Assembly: GCA_014529385.2 (NCBI GenBank)
Contig: CM043967.1
Span: 79,753,278 to 79,817,277, forward strand
Direction of reading: 5' to 3'
DNA length: 64,000 bases
Origin: Adiantum capillus-veneris
Taxonomy: Eukaryota > Streptophyta > Polypodiopsida > Polypodiales > Pteridaceae
Positions within the stretch are counted from its first letter, which is position 1. The number at the start of each line of letters is the position of its first letter. The translations under genes and the position numbers were made by a program. The notes beneath the pieces are model-generated. The model had not been told where the DNA came from, ran no database searches, and saw only the letters and a program-made list of their open reading frames with translations. This document shows positions 60,251 to 64,000 of the stretch, one piece after another.

Positions 60251-60985
60251 GGTAGTCAACAGCCAAGAGGCTTTATCGATGAAGGACAAATGCTAGGAGG
60301 AAGTACCCCCCAGAACCCTTTGAACAAGGCCAAGTTCACTATAATCTTCTTAGAAGGAACAAAATCTCGGGGAGCCCTAGTTTATTCTGACTATTGGGGA
60401 CGCAAGTGTGTATTTGTATAGAGGAATGGCCTTCTCAGAGACTGGAGATAATTCAAGTCTATGATGATGGAGATAGATTCCGAGATGAAAAGGGGAACCA
60501 CTATCTGATAGTTAGGAACCCTCAGGATTACAACAGGTATGGAGATAATGTGGCAAAAGGAAAAATGGTGTCTCAGAAACTCAAGACCCGCCTCCTAAAA
60601 TTGATCGACCTGGAGCTCATTTTATGTATATAAAAAAACAACTAGAGTCTCTACCTATAATGGGAATGTGGGAATTTACAAGCATGAGAGCGAGGGAGTA
60701 GTCTCTTATTTTCGATGCATAGAACCCTACCCAAATGAATTGAGCGATGACAAGGTTCTTTACTTGTTCTCCTATGAAATTGTCATGGGTAAGGATATCA
60801 TTTTTGTTGACAAGTACGGGCGAGAATACAAACGAATTCTGCCAGAGGAGGTAGATAAGGCAACCATTCCAGAAACATCAACATATGCTCCTGAAGAGGT
60901 ACCAAGGTCCACCTATACGCCTAGCAAGTCTACAAATCCATTTTTAAAAGAGTTCGACGCAACATCACATTCCAACCGGCAGTAG
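60250..60985 (+). pseudogene. Element E, N-terminal part of gag polyprotein (unrecognised)
   Basis: Frames GSQQPRGFIDEGQMLGGSTP (from about 60251), then EIIQVYDDGDRFRDEKGNHY in another frame, then YKHESEGVVSYFRCIEPYPN and DIIFVDKYGREYKRILPEEV (60668-60985) read as one protein broken by shifts and a stop. The repeated theme FRDEKGNHYLIVR / FVDKYGREYKRI suggests two related halves. It precedes the gag core in the same element, so it is probably the gag N-terminus. I know no named domain for it. Confidence 0.45.
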
Positions 60986-61026
60986 ACTTTCAACTATCAG
61001 AACAGCAGCAGGTAACCCAACCATCA

Positions 61027-61780
61027 TTGCAGGCATGGATTCAACAAAATGCAACATCTGAACAAAACTTAAATAGAGGTGGTTATCCAGCGGCACTGGG
61101 GCTAAGAGATTTACAAGAACCACCACTCCATTCACATTACCAAGGCGAGAGTAAGCCAAAAACTCAAGAGTCGGCAGAACCCGGAAGACAACCCATAGAA
61201 CGAGAACAAAGAGAACGAGTTCGGAGAGATGAACCACCTCTTGCAAGAACCGTCAGAAATTATGGCTTAGGAGCACCTCTAGGGAGGAACCCTCCCACTA
61301 CCGAAGGCCAGAAGAGGCATATCGAGGAGGACGAGGAGAACCAATGATGAGATTTGTAGACCATCATAGAATTAGACCTTCTTAGGTGCAAAAATGGGTA
61401 AACAAGAAATATTTGGGAACAGAGATCCTAGGGATCATGTAGCAGCCTTCATGCATGTAATTAGAGCTGAAGAAGTTTTGGATTTTTCTACTCAATTTGC
61501 AGGGTTTGGACTTACCCTAAAAGAGGATGCATCCACTTGGTTTGATTCTGTGGAGCGTAGAGATTTTGAGTCTATGGAGGAGGTTTTTGACGAGTTTATT
61601 GAGGAATTATCACAAAGGGGGATAGATCATAATATAGTCTCACAAATCCATAAATTCAAACAGAAGGAAGGAGAATCTATGCAAAAGGCAACCCTACGAC
61701 TAAAGAGATATGTGAAGTTCTGCCCTATGAAGAGCTACCAACCCAGTCCAGACTTATGCTTATATTTATTCAAGGACTGA
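61027..61780 (+). pseudogene. Element E gag core
   Basis: A polar linker (61027-61347, rich in Q, E, R, P) leads into a retrotransposon gag domain at 61394-61780. Typical segments are NRDPRDHVAAFMHVIRAEEV, DASTWFDSVERRDFESMEEV and FKQKEGESMQKATLRLKRYV. The linker and core are in different frames and the core ends in a stop, so the gene is broken. The product would form the particle shell. Confidence 0.8.
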
Positions 61781-61809
61781 GAAACGCTGATCTCTAGAAG
61801 GACTTACAT

Positions 61810-62790
61810 ATGAAGAGGAGCACAACGTTAAATGAGTTAACTAAGGAAGCTCTTTACCTTGTAGACAATTGTGCGGTCTACAAGGAGGGTGAATTCAAAG
61901 ATCTTGATGACGATTCATCCTCACAACAAAGTGGAAGCAAGTCCACTAAGTCAGCACAAAAAGGAGAACTTAGCTGTAAGCCAGGAGCAGCTGGTGGAAG
62001 AAGTGCTAAAATAAATAAATATGTATGCCAAGCCTCAGGCTAAGCAGCCGAAGTGGTGTGCAATTGAATAAGAATGGACAAACCATGTGACGGAGAATGT
62101 TATTATAAAAAGGGATATGTGAGAGAGCGACCTTATGCTCCCCAACCTCAAGTAGCATCTCCGCAAATCCCACCGATGTCTAGGTATCTAGCGGGTAACC
62201 TACCAGGACCTGTAGGAGTTGAAAGACCAGAACCAATATTGGGGCAACAACCACCCCTACTAGGAGCAAGACCGGTCGGCATAAGGTATGCACCAACGGT
62301 AAACGAACCAAAAGAGAAGGCTTTGGTGCCCATGCATGCATATTACAAAGATCCCAAAGGATATATAGCAAATCCTGTCTATTATCCACGTGAAGAACCT
62401 AAGATGCAAGAACCTTAGAGCATGATTGGAAGTACGGGACCACCAACAGCTGCCCAGGCTGTAGGAGAAGGAAGATCCAACTTGGATAAACGAACACTGT
62501 TGCTCATAGCCAACGGAGGCATGGGCGGGCAGAGGCATGCTTACCAATAGAGAGGAGCTCAAGGAGCACCTCAAAAGCCTAAGGGACCCTGCTACAAGTG
62601 TGGCAGAGAGCATTGGCTAAGGGACTGTCCTCAAGATGAAATCATCAGGGTCAATGAGTATTGCACCGAGTATGGAATTACTCACTTGATTCCCGATTGC
62701 CCTAAGAACCCGAGTAAAGGAGAAAAAACTACTTTAAACATGCTAGAAGCAGTGCCATCTAGTGGGGGTCACAAAATGAAACAGTAATAC
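61810..62790 (+). pseudogene. Element E gag C-terminus with two zinc knuckles
   Basis: LNELTKEALYLVDNCAVYKE (from about 61819) continues the gag core in another frame, then a proline-rich linker (62074-62418). At 62590-62628 a first knuckle reads CYKCGREHWLRDC (CX2CX3HX4C). At 62662-62700 a second reads CTEYGITHLIPDC, with tyrosine in place of its second cysteine. The CX2CX3HX4C spacing is one residue shorter than the common CX2CX4HX4C. Knuckles bind element RNA. Confidence 0.75.
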
Positions 62791-62921
62791 CTATTCAGGT
62801 AGTCACACGGGCACAAGCTCAAAGAAGGACAAACAAACCCATAATTGAAGAGCGAAAGACCAATGCCCCTAGTGCAGAAATGAAAAATCAATGAAGCACT
62901 TGGAAAGCTAGAAAGGCTCGT

Positions 62922-63641
62922 ATGAAATCCAGGAAGGAACGAGAGCAAACGGCTCTATCCGAGGAGCTAAAACACACAAAGGATAGATTAAAGCGATTAG
63001 AGGATCTAACTAGTTTAAGTTCACACACTGCTGCAATCATAGGGCCCAAGGAAATAGTGGAACCCAAAAGTGCAGGATCGGGAGGATTAGTACTGGTAGA
63101 AAAAGTAAATGAGCAGCTTGACGCACTTTTAAAAGAATACAAAGCCAGACACAAAAACAAGCAAAACCAAGAGCAACGATGGATGACTTATCCATATGTG
63201 GAACTAGAAAAACAAAGGTTGGAAATGTGTAGGAATATGATTGAAACAACCCAATCTTTGATAGAAAACCCACCTAGTAAACCTGCAAGTTGGCACGAGG
63301 TTCCAGCTCCAACCCCTATCACACCAACTCTAGAGAAACAAGCGGACATAATGGAGGGACTCATGACTGCCTTAGAGTCTAAGCGAGAACCTATCATAGT
63401 GCCAAATACAACTGATGAGACATTTGATGGTTTCCAACCTAAAACATACGCAGTGATGGATAAAGAGTTTGACAGTCTAGATGACCCGTGGAAGCAAATC
63501 CGGGAAGCAAATGAAGCTAACAGGGTGAACCACCAACTAAATCGCGCTGGGAAGGAGAAAAATGAGATCTTACCTCCCATTGAAGAATTTGAGGCAAGAT
63601 CACAAATGAACTTTGATATGCATTCACAAGGGGGGGACTAG
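62922..63641 (+). CDS. Element E charged coiled-coil-like frame after the zinc knuckles
   Basis: A 239-codon frame from ATG 62922. Upstream, after a stop at 62892, the same region reads VIPIQVVTRAQAQRRTNKP, the kind of linker found before gypsy protease. The frame opens KEREQTALSEELKHTKDRLK, a likely coiled coil over residues 1-30, is rich in E and K throughout, and ends QGGD before a stop at 63639. No protease motif D-[ST]-G appears. Codons continue after the stop (GSISSGHSQPDLLKTLPSYL), so it was once longer. I cannot name it; a gag-pol spacer or extra element protein is likely. Confidence 0.5.
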   Translation: MKSRKEREQTALSEELKHTKDRLKRLEDLTSLSSHTAAIIGPKEIVEPKSAGSGGLVLVEKVNEQLDALLKEYKARHKNKQNQEQRWMTYPYVELEKQRLEMCRNMIETTQSLIENPPSKPASWHEVPAPTPITPTLEKQADIMEGLMTALESKREPIIVPNTTDETFDGFQPKTYAVMDKEFDSLDDPWKQIREANEANRVNHQLNRAGKEKNEILPPIEEFEARSQMNFDMHSQGGD

Positions 63642-63796
63642 GGGTCAATTAGCTCGGGGCACAGCCAACCTGACTTGCTAAAAACTCTACCCTCTTACCT
63701 AGGGGAGTCTGAAGCTAAGTCTGAAGTGAGAGAAATCCCATCCCAAAGACTTTCTCTCAACAGAATAATGGATTCACAAGGGTTGATTGAGTTACT

Positions 63797-63950
63797 TGTC
63801 AGGACACCGTCAAGGCCGGACTAGACAAGGGCAAGGCCGGGCTAGGCGGTGTGGAAGGGGGAGTCCAACTAGGGCAAAGGGCCAGGGGCTTGCCTATATA
63901 GTGGGTGGTTGGGTGGTGGACTCTCATACCCTAGTTCCCCTTGTCTTACA
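63797..63950 (+). mobile_element. 5' LTR of a further copia-like element (element G), 154 bp
   Basis: TGTCAGGACACC to CTTACA, with a TATA-like CCTATATAGTGG near 63892 and a primer site right after it. It interrupts element E. The element runs off the window, so the second LTR cannot be checked. Confidence 0.6.
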
Positions 63951-63951
63951 C

Positions 63952-63963
63952 TAGTATCAGAGC
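63952..63963 (+). other. Primer-binding site of element G
   Basis: TAGTATCAGAGC, one mismatch from the tRNA-iMet site TGGTATCAGAGC. Confidence 0.7.
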
Positions 63964-63980
63964 TCAGGGAGGGAGCAGCC

Positions 63981-64000
63981 ATGGAGGAGGGGAAGAAGCA
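63981..64000 (+). CDS. Start of element G gag (partial)
   Basis: ATG at 63981, 18 bp after the primer site, opens MEEGKK and runs off the window. Such a short leader is usual for some copia families. Identity as gag is inferred from position only. Confidence 0.3.

Noticed and set aside
62148-62613. Minus-strand frames of 61-117 codons opposite element E gag
   Set aside because: They oppose the gag frame carrying the proline-rich linker and zinc knuckles, and have no motifs.

Overview
This window is nuclear DNA from a land plant with a large, repeat-rich genome. Three things support that: LTR retrotransposons primed by initiator tRNA-Met and apparently tRNA-Asp, many long (GA/CT)n tracts, and one spliced gene for a plastid J-protein/ferredoxin fusion, an architecture known from plants. 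The sequence does not settle the clade. A non-seed plant such as a fern is only a guess. I see no bacterial, organellar, rRNA or CRISPR features.

Layout. 0.1-1.4 kb: a short non-autonomous element with CACTA-type inverted ends. 2-9 kb: scraps of Ty1/copia and Ty3/gypsy elements, including a copia RT-RNase H remnant (6.1-7.3 kb) beside a head-to-head LTR arrangement. 9.26-9.44 kb: two adjacent near-perfect hairpins. 10.1-10.7 kb: tandem repeats. 11.4-12.8 kb: a decayed LINE. 13.5-14.25 kb: a tandem-repeat array ending in a polypurine tract and an LTR. That LTR is split by an 11.86-kb Ty3/gypsy chromovirus (14454-26313) with 3.2- and 3.5-kb LTRs and a 5-bp target duplication. 26.7-28.3 kb: gag and LTR of another copia element. 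30.8-34.7 kb: dense microsatellites and a composite tandem repeat. 35.6-42.4 kb: a copia element (B, minus strand) interrupted by a gypsy integrase-LTR fragment. 42.5-48.0 kb: a nearly complete copia element (A, minus strand) with short LTRs and a perfect 5-bp target duplication. 50.46-52.60 kb: the only convincing host gene, four exons on the minus strand. 53-57 kb: SINE-like pieces, a minisatellite and a copia gag scrap. 57.6-63.8 kb: the 5' part of a non-chromovirus Ty3/gypsy element (LTR, tRNA-Asp-type primer site, long leader with palindromes, gag). It is interrupted at 63797 by the start of yet another copia element that runs off the window.

How the parts relate. Nearly all coding sequence belongs to retrotransposons: gag (capsid), protease, reverse transcriptase, RNase H, integrase. 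All but the last, truncated element are visibly broken by stops, frameshifts or changed catalytic residues. Nesting gives a relative order: the chromovirus is younger than the LTR at 14.25/26.3 kb, the gypsy fragment is younger than copia B, and the copia at 63.8 kb is younger than the gypsy it enters. The host gene appears intact. It should encode a plastid protein of about 498 residues with a transit peptide, J domain, single [4Fe-4S] ferredoxin-like domain and two C-terminal membrane segments.

The points most worth a second look are a possible spliced gag whose first exon lies inside the chromovirus LTR, tandem units that change copy number between its two LTRs, a degraded extra frame between its primer site and gag, the twin hairpins at 9.3 kb, the CACTA-like element, and the palindromic motif repeated in the leader of the last gypsy element.
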